NCBI GenBank assembly: GCA_029637525.1
Contig: CP072660.1
Location: 1,017,612-1,081,611 of the forward strand
Length of the DNA: 64,000 nucleotides
Direction of reading: 5' to 3'
Source of the DNA: Desulfurococcaceae archaeon MEX13E-LK6-19
Lineage (GTDB): Archaea; Thermoproteota; Thermoprotei_A; Sulfolobales; Desulfurococcaceae
The notes under the pieces were generated by a model. That model searched no databases, was not told the origin of the DNA, and saw only the letters and a program-made list of their open reading frames with translations. This document shows, piece after piece, positions 36,153 to 44,014 of the stretch. Each line of letters starts with the position of its first letter. Position 1 is the stretch's first letter. The position numbers and the translations under genes are program-made.

Positions 36153-37376
36153 ATGGTTTCAAAAACAATACTTCTCCTAGCTATAATACCTGCTGTTATA
36201 CTGGCAGCAGGTATCGGCGGGTACGTGTACTATGAGGGTACAAAGATCTCGGATGTTCTGCAGAATGTGGAGGTTATTGATGCTAGAATAGATTATATGG
36301 ATCCTGTTGGAACGCCTGTTATGAAGAGGCTTGATTTATTGCTTGTAGTTGATGTGCGTAATAATGCTGATGAACCAGCTTATATTAAGGCGATTAAGAT
36401 TAATGTCTATGTTGATGGAGTGTATGCTGGTTCTACCGAGGCAACAGATATAGATATTGCTGGCAAGGGAATCGAGACTGTCTCGACACTACTTCACGTT
36501 GAGAACAAGGAGGCCATTAGAGTGATCCTGGAAGCTCTAACAAATAACGAGACAATAAACGTTATTGTCAACGGAACCATAGTGACTCCCATTAAGCTAC
36601 TTGATTTAGCGGAAGTCCATGAAACATACAGGGATTTCGGTGTTAGTTTTTCACAGAAGCTACCCTGGCCTCTTGATAAGGAGTATTTGAGTATAGTTGA
36701 TATAGGTTTTGAGCCTCAGGAGACTATTGTTGATAGACCTGTAGATATTCATGTAGGCTTATTTAGTGTAGCTTCAAAAGAGGTTAAAGTGGATGTTTAT
36801 ATTAAGAAAGATCTTGTTTCACGACCTGATCAAGTAGTTTACGAGTATAGTACCACTATTCCATTGAAAGGATATGGCGTAATAGACTTCTCCTGGACGC
36901 CAACAGAAACAAGCAGTGATACATTAAGAGGATACTATCTTGAAGTATACATCAATGGAGAGAAATACTATACCATGCAGGATAGTTATCCACCTCGGCT
37001 AAAAGTATTGAGTAGAGCCAGTATAGTAAAGGTCGTTGATGCTTACTGGATTATAAATGGAGAACGTAACTACACAGCCAGGGTAGGCGATACCGTTGAA
37101 GGCGTAGTTGTTCTCCGTCCAACAGAGGAAATAACGGCAACAATAAAAATAGTTATCAAGAAGGATCTAGTTTTAAGGCCTGATCAAGTTGTGAAAGAGC
37201 AGAGCTACAGTATGACCTTGAAACCATATGAAAACGTCACGGTCTCTATAACATTTACGCCAACAGAAGCCTCTTCAACACTGTTTAAGGGATATTTCAT
37301 AGAAGTCTATGTTGATGGAGAAAAAGTGTATTCAATGCCTCCAGAGTACCCACCGCGTTTAAGAGTAGAAGGCTAG
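36153..37376 (+). CDS. Anchored surface protein with LEA14-like domain and tandem repeat
   Basis: About 407 residues: an N-terminal membrane anchor (~3-25), a beta-sandwich (~35-150, LLLVVDVRNNADEPAYIKAI, LEA14/WHy-like), and two copies of a ~75-residue domain in the C-terminal half. Both copies carry IKKDLV, RPDQVV, a TPTE turn, then a GYY/GYF strand, VYINGEK or VYVDGEK and YPPRL. No enzymatic motif is present, so a structural or binding role is likely. GAGGT before the ATG at 36153 supports this start over the TTG at 36129. Confidence 0.7.
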   Translation: MVSKTILLLAIIPAVILAAGIGGYVYYEGTKISDVLQNVEVIDARIDYMDPVGTPVMKRLDLLLVVDVRNNADEPAYIKAIKINVYVDGVYAGSTEATDIDIAGKGIETVSTLLHVENKEAIRVILEALTNNETINVIVNGTIVTPIKLLDLAEVHETYRDFGVSFSQKLPWPLDKEYLSIVDIGFEPQETIVDRPVDIHVGLFSVASKEVKVDVYIKKDLVSRPDQVVYEYSTTIPLKGYGVIDFSWTPTETSSDTLRGYYLEVYINGEKYYTMQDSYPPRLKVLSRASIVKVVDAYWIINGERNYTARVGDTVEGVVVLRPTEEITATIKIVIKKDLVLRPDQVVKEQSYSMTLKPYENVTVSITFTPTEASSTLFKGYFIEVYVDGEKVYSMPPEYPPRLRVEG

Positions 37377-37383
37377 CATTTAT

Positions 37384-37989
37384 TCAATATATTTTTGTTC
37401 CGAAACCATTCTTTTTCACGGAATTATCATAGATTTCTTTGATTGTAAACAAGTATGCTGGATACGTTGATCTTTTCGTGGAGCGATGGAATATGTCATG
37501 TAGTGCATTAAGATATCTTGTATATGGGTCGTCGGGATCTTCATGTATTTTAACATCACACCGTACTTCATAGGATTCTATTGGCGGTGTATAGAAAAGC
37601 AATGTGGCTTTGCCTGTGGCTCTTATGTTTATCCAGCTATGTTTGAAGCCCATTTCGAGTCCTCCAAGCTTGGTGAAATCAATAACTTCTTCCCTATAAA
37701 ATTCCTCTAAGAGTACTCGTGCAATATCCTTCATGTCACGGATATCTTCTTCATAAGCATAGTGTTCAGCTTTCTTGGCCAGGTTGTCAATGTATTCTTG
37801 TTTTGGTACAAATCCAACCATTTTAATGCTTCCACTAAGACCAGCTGGTCCATCAGTTATGACTGCAGGAGTTGTTCTAGTAAATTCTATCATCATACTT
37901 GGGCCGAGAGGCTCTCCTTTGCTCATCTTCTTCAGTACTTCAATGCGTTTATAGAAGATGTATTCAAGAAATTTTTTAGGTAATTGCAA
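37384..37989 (-). CDS. Conserved-looking hypothetical protein
   Basis: A 201-residue soluble protein of unknown family. It has a basic N-terminal helix (KKFLEYIFYKRIEVLKKMSKG), a Gly/Pro-rich segment (TTPAVITDGPAGLSGSIK) and a mixed alpha/beta C-terminal half with RCDVKIHEDPDDPYTRYLNA. No membrane helix or known motif was found. It converges on the anchored surface protein gene seven bases away, and 22 bases separate it from the membrane protein gene upstream on the same strand, suggesting an operon with it. Confidence 0.6.
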   Translation of the reverse strand: MQLPKKFLEYIFYKRIEVLKKMSKGEPLGPSMMIEFTRTTPAVITDGPAGLSGSIKMVGFVPKQEYIDNLAKKAEHYAYEEDIRDMKDIARVLLEEFYREEVIDFTKLGGLEMGFKHSWINIRATGKATLLFYTPPIESYEVRCDVKIHEDPDDPYTRYLNALHDIFHRSTKRSTYPAYLFTIKEIYDNSVKKNGFGTKIY

Positions 37990-38011
37990 ATCGTTTTCAC
38001 CACATAGCTGG

Positions 38012-38371
38012 TTATTTCTTGGCTTCGATCTTTAGTCCGGTTATAATTATGGCTATGCCTATGAGGATCATTATTAGTGCGCCGATGTAATGGTAAAGCT
38101 TCTCAGGGATCATGAGTATACCTAATATTTGCAACCCCCCTACAATAAATCCTAAACCGATTAATATTATCGTTACAGACGCTATGCTCCGCGGAATAAT
38201 TATGGTGTATCTACGCTCTATCTTCTTAACAAGTGAAGCCACGATAAACCCTAACCCCATTCCTATAAGAGCACCTGCACCTGCTGCATCAAATATCATG
38301 CCAACCCCTATTCCTATGAACATTAGTGCTATGAAAAGCTCCCATGCCCACCCTTCATCTTCTTCAGCCAT
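38012..38371 (-). CDS. Small membrane protein with four helices
   Basis: A 119-residue protein with four Gly/Ile-rich membrane helices (~12-30, ~32-48, ~58-80, ~90-112) and an acidic N-terminus (MAEEDEGW). No family is recognised. The ATG lies behind GGTGTTACG. It appears to be first in a two-gene operon with 37384-37989 and is divergent from the gene at 38486. Confidence 0.6.
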   Translation of the reverse strand: MAEEDEGWAWELFIALMFIGIGVGMIFDAAGAGALIGMGLGFIVASLVKKIERRYTIIIPRSIASVTIILIGLGFIVGGLQILGILMIPEKLYHYIGALIMILIGIAIIITGLKIEAKK

Positions 38372-38485
38372 CGTAACACCTACAGTAGTGGTATTCTGTT
38401 AATATAAATAAACTTTGTTTCTTTTGTAGGCAAGCTTTTTAAACCAATCTAGACAAGGGGACATAATGAGGAAGACATGTAGGTT

Positions 38486-38950
38486 ATGAGGGCTGGGAAT
38501 AAAAATATGTTTCGTCGCCGCCGTGATCCAGAGAAAGTGATCTCGTCGATAATACATCGCGTTAAACTAGCTGAGATGAAGCTTAAGGTTGCAGACAATA
38601 TTCGCAAAGAAAACAAGGGTAAGCCCCTAAACGAGCTAGTTATGGTGTCTGCTCTCTCGGGTGTACCTATTCTACCCGAATTCCTTGAACGTGTCTACAT
38701 TAACGCTGCTATTAATGACTTTGACAGAGCCCGTCGTGAACTGGTTAAGTTTAGAAAAGACTATGTTGATAAAATGAAGTATAGTGTATCAATGGCTCTT
38801 ATAAAAGAGAAAATCGATGAAGCAATAAACATTCTTAGTGAGCTTAAAGACAAAAATATTGCTAGTGCTGATGATGTAGAACAGTATGTTAAAAAATGTA
38901 CTAACTCTCTTCAAGAAGCATTAAGCGTTATCGAGAAACATAAACAATAG
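38486..38950 (+). CDS. Helical cytoplasmic protein of unknown function
   Basis: A 154-residue, almost wholly helical, highly charged protein with a basic start (FRRRRDP) and long amphipathic helices (VISSIIHRVKLAEMKLKVAD and ALIKEKIDEAINILSEL). This arrangement resembles coiled-coil adaptor or ESCRT-III-like proteins, but no diagnostic motif was seen. A TATA-like cttttta at 38433 is correctly placed for a short leader. An in-frame ATG at 38507 is an alternative start. Confidence 0.58.
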   Translation: MRAGNKNMFRRRRDPEKVISSIIHRVKLAEMKLKVADNIRKENKGKPLNELVMVSALSGVPILPEFLERVYINAAINDFDRARRELVKFRKDYVDKMKYSVSMALIKEKIDEAINILSELKDKNIASADDVEQYVKKCTNSLQEALSVIEKHKQ

Positions 38951-39015
38951 CTACACTTAGACTAAAACCATATTTGACTACTTCTTTTTCCCTCACTAAT
39001 AAAATTATAGATAGC

Positions 39016-39804
39016 CTAAAAGACTGTTGCAAGCATCCTAATACCAGCTATCAACAGTATTATTCCAACGATAAACCTCAAATGCTGTGGTTTTAGTGAT
39101 AATGCTATTCTCGGCCCTATATTAGCGCCTATCATAGCGCCTATGGTGAATGGTAGAGCTATAGCGTAATTTATTTCGTTGTCTATCATGTGACGTATTG
39201 TCGCCACTATAGATGATGGAAATATTATGAATGTTGATGTAGCTATAGCGTAGTGTATTGGCATTCGTAGTACCGAAAGAAATAATGGCATGTTTACTAC
39301 GCCGCCTCCAGTCCCAGTAAGGCCTGCTATAAGACCTGAGAAACACCCTGTTGCTACGACAATATACCATTTAGACTTTGTATCATAGTTCTTCGGCGGA
39401 TTCAAGTCTTGTTGTATTTGCTGTTTTTTACTGAAATATTTCCTCTTAATATATGAGTACAATAGCCTTAGTCCATAATAGATTATGAAAACCGATACAA
39501 TAAGTTTAAGCGTAGTCTTATCAAGAGCACTAGACAAATACGCCCCAATATACGAGAAGGGGATCATTCCAACCAATACCATCATGCTAATTCTAAATAG
39601 TACTTTCCGTGACCTAATGTAATTTATAGCGCCAATCAATGAGAGAAAAACTATAACAAATTTACTTGTACCAACAGCTTTACTTATGTCTAGTCCAAGG
39701 AAGTAGAAGAGAGGTACCATGAAAACCCCGCCGCCTATGCCAGCAATAGTCGATAATACCCCGATCACGAGACCTAGTGCTATAAAAACCATAATCTCCA
39801 ACAC
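39016..39804 (-). CDS. TauE/SafE-family sulphite/organosulphonate exporter
   Basis: A 262-residue TSUP-family membrane protein with about eight helices. The duplicated family motif is seen as IGVLSTIAGIGGGVFMVPLFY (in parts, ~15-35) and LIAGLTGTGGGVVNMPLFLS in the second half. Known members export sulphite, sulphoacetate or related anions, or take them up; the substrate here is open. It stands alone with T-rich sequence on its 3' side. Confidence 0.88.
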   Translation of the reverse strand: MLEIMVFIALGLVIGVLSTIAGIGGGVFMVPLFYFLGLDISKAVGTSKFVIVFLSLIGAINYIRSRKVLFRISMMVLVGMIPFSYIGAYLSSALDKTTLKLIVSVFIIYYGLRLLYSYIKRKYFSKKQQIQQDLNPPKNYDTKSKWYIVVATGCFSGLIAGLTGTGGGVVNMPLFLSVLRMPIHYAIATSTFIIFPSSIVATIRHMIDNEINYAIALPFTIGAMIGANIGPRIALSLKPQHLRFIVGIILLIAGIRMLATVF

Positions 39805-39962
39805 ATCATTACACCGTTTTCAGCTATTTCTCATAGGTAACTATACATCATAAAAGCTTTGAGTTGAAGTATTAAAGCATTATCTTCAAGGATATTGATA
39901 TCAATACATTAGGTGTTTATGGTTAATATATTATTAAAGTCTATACGGTAATATAGTTACTA

Positions 39963-40060
39963 GAGGCGATGAGGTAGCCTACACCCGTGGGTAGGCCGTA
40001 GTCTTATGCGGCTCAGAGGCCGCGTACCGAGCCGTCTTCACTGTGATATCCTCCGCTAAG
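39963..40060 (+). ncRNA. Candidate structured RNA or 5' leader, GC-rich
   Basis: This stretch is far richer in G+C than its surroundings and folds into a closed structure. An outer stem pairs gcg-gagg (39966-39974, with a two-base AT bulge) with cctccgc (40050-40056). Inside are a six-base stem gcctac/gtaggc (39977-39982 with 39991-39996) and an eight-base stem tatgcggc/gccgcgta (40005-40012 with 40019-40026). A TATA-like ttaatatattatt at ~39922 would start transcription just before the structure. It ends 50 bases before the GT4 gene, so it is either a leader element or a separate small RNA. No known RNA family was recognised. Confidence 0.42.
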
Positions 40061-40108
40061 TATTTTGCCTAGATATTCTAATCTACTACCTTTGGAGTTG
40101 ATATGTAA

Positions 40109-41254
40109 ATGATTAGAATAAGTTTTGTTTCAACATATCCGCCTACACATTGTGGTGTAGCAGAGTACACACGTATGCTCGCAATGTCTTTGAAGTCTAT
40201 TGCTCCGGATTCTATTATTCATGTTTTTGGAGATGTTAATTGTGGTGAGGAGCGTTTTGATGAGGAGGCAAGGGTTTGTGTCTATCCCGTCTTTGAGAAG
40301 CAATCTAAAAACTATAGTGTAGTCCTCGATTATTTATCCCGTATTAATGGCGTAGACGTGTTGCACATACAACACGAGTATGGTATTTACGGGGATTATA
40401 ATGGTATTCTCGAAGCAGCTATAGAGGCTCGTAGAGAAGGTCTTGCCAAGAAAATAGTTTTCACAATGCATACAGTATATCATCCCTTGTCTAGAAGACA
40501 AGGTGCTCTTGTTTTCCAGAAAAACTTGAATAATGTTGATGCAGTAATCGTACATAGTTTTGTCCAAGAATTTGAGCTACAGTACCAGGGGGTAGACCCG
40601 ATTATAATACACCGGATACCACATGGCACTCTCCTTAACCCCTATCTTGGCATGCCAAGACATAGACTGATGAGCGACCTTGGTATCCGTGAAGACAATA
40701 TAAAGGGTTTGATTATAGTACTGCCCGGGTTTTTACGTAAAGATAAAGGTCTTGATATATTACTTGAATCACTAAGTCATGGAGACTGGCCTAGTAAGAC
40801 AACCTTTATTGTAGCGGGCGAGGTAAGGGATCCTGAAGTTAAGGATCTCGTGGGGAAGATCTCTAGTAGGATCAATACGGTATTTCTTGAAAAGTATTTG
40901 ACGAAAAACGAGATATTGAAACTCATAGCGCTTGCAGATACAGTCATACTTCCATATAGAGATAAACCTGGTGCTTATTCTGTTAGCGGCATACTTCACT
41001 TATCTATGGGTAGTTTGAAACCAATTATAGGCACTAGGGTTCCAAGACTTCTTGAGTTATACCAGTTTGTGCCAAGACTAACAGTGTCTACGAGAAACCC
41101 GCTTGGTCTTGCAAAGAAGATCAAGTGGCTTTACGAAAACTACGACTATGCTGTAGCATACATGACTAATCTATATGGATACGCTATTAGAACTCATTGG
41201 CTTAGAATGGCCCGCCGTCATTTAAGTCTATATTACAACATACTCGCGTCATAA
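40109..41254 (+). CDS. Family 4 glycosyltransferase
   Basis: A 381-residue GT-B enzyme. The N-terminal domain begins IRISFVSTYPPTHCGVAEYT, with VLHIQHEYGIYGDY and TMHTVYHP; the C-terminal domain has LPGFLRKDKGLDILLESL and the donor-binding stretch ADTVILPYRDKPGAYSVSGIL, where the usual E-x7-E is changed. It transfers an activated sugar to an unknown acceptor. GGAGTTGAT lies ahead of the ATG. The GC-rich structure at 39963-40060 precedes it in the same direction. Confidence 0.85.
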   Translation: MIRISFVSTYPPTHCGVAEYTRMLAMSLKSIAPDSIIHVFGDVNCGEERFDEEARVCVYPVFEKQSKNYSVVLDYLSRINGVDVLHIQHEYGIYGDYNGILEAAIEARREGLAKKIVFTMHTVYHPLSRRQGALVFQKNLNNVDAVIVHSFVQEFELQYQGVDPIIIHRIPHGTLLNPYLGMPRHRLMSDLGIREDNIKGLIIVLPGFLRKDKGLDILLESLSHGDWPSKTTFIVAGEVRDPEVKDLVGKISSRINTVFLEKYLTKNEILKLIALADTVILPYRDKPGAYSVSGILHLSMGSLKPIIGTRVPRLLELYQFVPRLTVSTRNPLGLAKKIKWLYENYDYAVAYMTNLYGYAIRTHWLRMARRHLSLYYNILAS

Positions 41255-41355
41255 CGGTTTTTACACGAATATATTGGAAGACAGAATAGTTTTAAAAACC
41301 GTTTTTACACTATAGGGGTCTATGGTATAATAGGACTCTATGGTGCACGAAAACC

Positions 41356-41607
41356 TTGATAATAGAGGGGTTTAGGTATATAGAAGTCGATCCGAATAAA
41401 TACTCGGGGAAACCCGTGATAAAGAATACGCGTGTAACAGTAGAAGCCTTGCTTGAAAGCCTTGGCTACGGCTGGAATGTCGAGGAGGTCTCAAGGGAAT
41501 ACAATGTCCCTGTTGAAGCTGTCCGTGAAGCAGTTCGTTTTGCTCTTGATCTCTTAAGAAAAGTTGTATTCATGGGTCTCGAAGATGTTTCAAGCTCCCC
41601 CGCCTAG
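41356..41607 (+). CDS. DUF433 antitoxin
   Basis: An 83-residue protein with the DUF433 pattern: YIEVDPNKYSGKPVIKNTRV then VEALLESLGYGWNVEEVSREY, a beta-hairpin followed by a helix-turn-helix. DUF433 proteins are VapB-like antitoxins paired with PIN-like toxins. The start is TTG with GGTG at 41342. It overlaps the DUF5615 gene by 23 bases and probably represses the operon. Confidence 0.85.
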   Translation: MIIEGFRYIEVDPNKYSGKPVIKNTRVTVEALLESLGYGWNVEEVSREYNVPVEAVREAVRFALDLLRKVVFMGLEDVSSSPA

Positions 41608-41950
41608 AAAAATCCTGGCTAACGAGAATATACCCAAGTCACTTGTAAAAAAGCTCGAGGAAATAGGTATCGATATTGTGTGGCTTGGCGATAGCGAGGA
41701 GAGGGGTCTCAGCGACGCCCAAGTCATAACACGTGCCAACAAGGAGAACCGCATAATACTAACAAGAGACAAAGACTTCATGAGACGTGCATTAATAGAG
41801 AAGATAGCGACCGGAGTAATATTCCTAGCAGCTCCTATAACCAAGGACAATATACCAAAACTAGCTAGAACAATAGCGAAGCTATTAGCTGTAACAAAAA
41901 GCAAACTAGCAGTAATATATAATGATCACATAGAATTGTATAGTATCTAG
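41585..41950 (+). CDS. DUF5615 PIN-like toxin
   Basis: A 121-residue protein with the DUF5615/Mut7-C-like PIN fold: ILANENIPKSLVKKLEEIG, GLSDAQVITRANKENRIILT and RDKDFMRRAL hold the conserved acidic residues (Asn-Glu at the first strand, Asp in LSDAQV, Asp-Lys-Asp). Such proteins are predicted RNases and act as toxins beside DUF433. The ATG at 41585 follows GGGTC; an upstream ATG at 41564 lies within the antitoxin gene. Confidence 0.85.
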   Translation: MFQAPPPRKILANENIPKSLVKKLEEIGIDIVWLGDSEERGLSDAQVITRANKENRIILTRDKDFMRRALIEKIATGVIFLAAPITKDNIPKLARTIAKLLAVTKSKLAVIYNDHIELYSI

Positions 41951-42164
41951 AATTTAATGGCTCAAGATAATTAGCTCAGACTAGTCAGTAATGCGGGCAA
42001 AAGCATTTCTTCAAAACTTACCAACATGCATACTTATACATTAATGCTCCGGTACGTGTCAGAGTTTCTTTAAGAATGTTTTTGCGGCAATCCTTATATT
42101 TAGGGAGAAGAGGTTGTTCTAGTTTTTTACCAAAGCATTAATGTCAGTCTTGGTCAAGAACATG
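41951..42164. other. Intergenic spacer between convergent genes
   Basis: This 214-base spacer separates the toxin gene from the DUF134 gene on the opposite strand. T-rich (42122-42127) and A-rich stretches could end transcription in both directions. No gene or repeat was recognised. Confidence 0.3.
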
Positions 42165-42512
42165 TTATTTTTCTTCTTTTACTGTTTCTATTTCTATTGG
42201 CTGGAGATTTACTAGCGCGCTGATTAGCTTCTTCCTCCCGCTTTCTAGTAGTCTCCATATAGTTCCTCTTGATACACCCATTCTCTGTGCTGCCTCCTCT
42301 TGGGTCATGTCCTCCAAGTATACGAGGCGCAGTGCTTCTAGTTCATCTGGCATGAGGGTTACTGGTGGTCCACGGCTTAGGTCGTTTCCTTGGTGATCTC
42401 TTGGTATAAACACTATTTTTGATGGTGGTATGAAGTCTATATACCTTGGCTTAGGCATTCTGCCTACTTGTCCCCGTCTATGGCGCCATCTCATGGGTAC
42501 CATTGTCTTCAA
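42165..42512 (-). CDS. DUF134 family helix-turn-helix protein
   Basis: A 115-residue protein matching DUF134: GRMPKPRYIDFIPPS near the N-terminus, LMPDELEALRLVYLEDMTQE and then EAAQRMGVSRGTIWRLLESG, a sigma-like helix-turn-helix. The usual C-terminal cysteine-rich part of some relatives is absent. The family is predicted to bind DNA; targets are unknown, although it is often found near iron-sulphur/NifX-type genes. It is divergent from the thiamine operon across a 197-base spacer, so it could bind the palindromes there, but that is only proximity. Confidence 0.82.
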   Translation of the reverse strand: MKTMVPMRWRHRRGQVGRMPKPRYIDFIPPSKIVFIPRDHQGNDLSRGPPVTLMPDELEALRLVYLEDMTQEEAAQRMGVSRGTIWRLLESGRKKLISALVNLQPIEIETVKEEK

Positions 42513-42599
42513 CCATTTATTGAAGACTGTTTTATCAAGTAAAAAACCTTATTGTAATGGCTTAATATCGTGGTAGCGAAGCTAGCGTGATTTAATTCA

Positions 42600-42614
42600 T
42601 ATAACCAGGTTATA
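42600..42614. promoter_or_regulatory. Operator-like palindrome 1 upstream of thiamine operon
   Basis: tataaccaggttata is a perfect palindrome around a central A (42607). The second copy lies 45 bases downstream, centre to centre, close to four helical turns, which fits co-operative binding by a dimeric regulator. The archaeal regulator ThiR, related to ThiN, is known to bind palindromes ahead of thiamine genes. Confidence 0.6.
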
Positions 42615-42643
42615 AATAAACTAATGTATTATACTTGATCTAT

Positions 42644-42658
42644 TTATAACTTGGTTAT
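42644..42658. promoter_or_regulatory. Operator-like palindrome 2 overlapping the TATA box of the thiamine operon
   Basis: ataacttggttat (42646-42658) repeats the first palindrome with one changed base in the left arm. Its left half overlaps tttataa (42644-42650), the best TATA candidate, with expected transcription start near 42675 and the TTG start of the transporter at 42710. A protein bound here would block TBP, so repression is the likely mode. Confidence 0.6.
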
Positions 42659-42709
42659 TTATATGCTTATTAATCGAATAGTTCATGACACATTTCACGG
42701 TGTAATGGG

Positions 42710-44014
42710 TTGAGCTACGGGTATGATATAAAGCCCATACCCTCTTCTCAAAGAAAATACGACTTTATAGATAATTTCGCAATATGGTTTGGTGCTGGAA
42801 TAAGTATTGCTGAGTTCTGGGCTGGGGCAATACTTGTTGCATCACCTATATCTCTTGACTTAAAGCTAGCGTTGATAGCCATTATAGTCGGCCATATTAT
42901 AGGCAACCTACTATTGTCGATGGTCGGTGTTATTGGTGTTGAAACTGGTTTACCGACCATGGTTATATCAAGGAAGCCTCTTGGTTTAAGGGGATCATAT
43001 CTTGTATCAATACTTAATTACTTACAGTTGATTGGCTGGACTGCTGTAATGCTTATTGTAGGAGCTCTTGCGATGAATAATGTATCAATGAGTCTTGCGG
43101 GAATCAATCTATATGGTCTATGGGTTATCCTGCTGGGAATACTAGTGACTCTATGGAGCCTAATAGGCCCTGAGAAATGGAGGCTTCTCGAGAAAATAGC
43201 TGCTATACTACTTCTTGTATTATCGGTGTGGCTTGCCTATGTAGTACTAGAGAGTTATGCAGTCAGTGATTTATTGAGCGGGCCGTTAGTGCTTACACCA
43301 AGTTTCTGGCTGGGACTAGACCTCGTCATAGCTATGCCTGTTTCATGGGCGCCGTTAATAGCTGACTACACTAGGTTCTCTAGGAGAGTAAGCGATGGCT
43401 TCTGGGGTAGCTACATAGGATACTTTGTTTCAAGCTCTCTATTCTACTTCCTTGGAGCAGTTAGTAATATCGTGGCCGGCGAGATGGATCCAATAAGTAT
43501 CATAGCGTTCTATGGGCTTGGAGTACCAGCAATGCTCATAATAGTATTCTCCACAGTCACGACGACATTTCTTGACGTATACAGTGCTGCTATTACATTC
43601 AAGAATATAAGACCTCAAGCTGATGCACGTAAACAAATAACGTTCGTCGGCATCCTAGGAACATTGATCGCACTGGTATTCCCCATACACGAGTACGAGT
43701 GGTTCCTAATACTTATAGGTGGTGCTTTCGTTAGCTTGACGGCTCTGATGATAACAGACTTCATTATTGACAAGAAGAGCTACGATCCCCAGAAGATACT
43801 TGATCCAGGTATTCTTGTTGACTGGGGCTCCATAATAGTATGGGCTATAGGTTTTACAGTATACATACTATTAGCAGCCCCCGGGCTAATACCAGGTCTA
43901 TACATCCCATTCTTCAGCGAGCTAGGCGCTGTCGTAGGTAGTTCTATTCCAACGCTCATCATTGTATCAATAATCTATACATTATACCGCTTGTATAGGG
44001 GGCGAACACCATGA
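42710..44014 (+). CDS. NCS1-family transporter, probable hydroxymethylpyrimidine permease
   Basis: A 434-residue permease with about twelve helices. FAIWFGAGISIAEFWAGAIL, GVETGLPTMVISRKPLG and MPVSWAPLIADYTRFSR are NCS1 (CodB/CytX) landmarks. The gene lies in an operon with the ThiD-ThiN fusion, which makes import of the thiamine pyrimidine HMP (CytX type) more likely than cytosine or allantoin; this is a context inference. The TTG start follows GGTG at 42699; the ATG at 42705 meets a stop at once. It joins the next gene by ATGA. Confidence 0.82.
   Translation: MSYGYDIKPIPSSQRKYDFIDNFAIWFGAGISIAEFWAGAILVASPISLDLKLALIAIIVGHIIGNLLLSMVGVIGVETGLPTMVISRKPLGLRGSYLVSILNYLQLIGWTAVMLIVGALAMNNVSMSLAGINLYGLWVILLGILVTLWSLIGPEKWRLLEKIAAILLLVLSVWLAYVVLESYAVSDLLSGPLVLTPSFWLGLDLVIAMPVSWAPLIADYTRFSRRVSDGFWGSYIGYFVSSSLFYFLGAVSNIVAGEMDPISIIAFYGLGVPAMLIIVFSTVTTTFLDVYSAAITFKNIRPQADARKQITFVGILGTLIALVFPIHEYEWFLILIGGAFVSLTALMITDFIIDKKSYDPQKILDPGILVDWGSIIVWAIGFTVYILLAAPGLIPGLYIPFFSELGAVVGSSIPTLIIVSIIYTLYRLYRGRTP

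Noticed and set aside
38486-38950. Calling the helical protein an ESCRT-III/CdvB homologue
   Set aside because: Only general helix and charge pattern agree; no MIM-like tail or wH domain was seen.
39980-40045. A ~20-codon frame on the reverse strand through the GC-rich island, with GGAGG before a GTG
   Set aside because: The same bases are better explained by paired RNA stems; the peptide is too short to support. A transposase remnant cannot be excluded.
1355-40060. cctccgctaag occurs both at ~1359 and at ~40050
   Set aside because: The first copy is the ribosome site of the regulator gene on the other strand; shared bases are explained by the ribosome-binding complement and chance.
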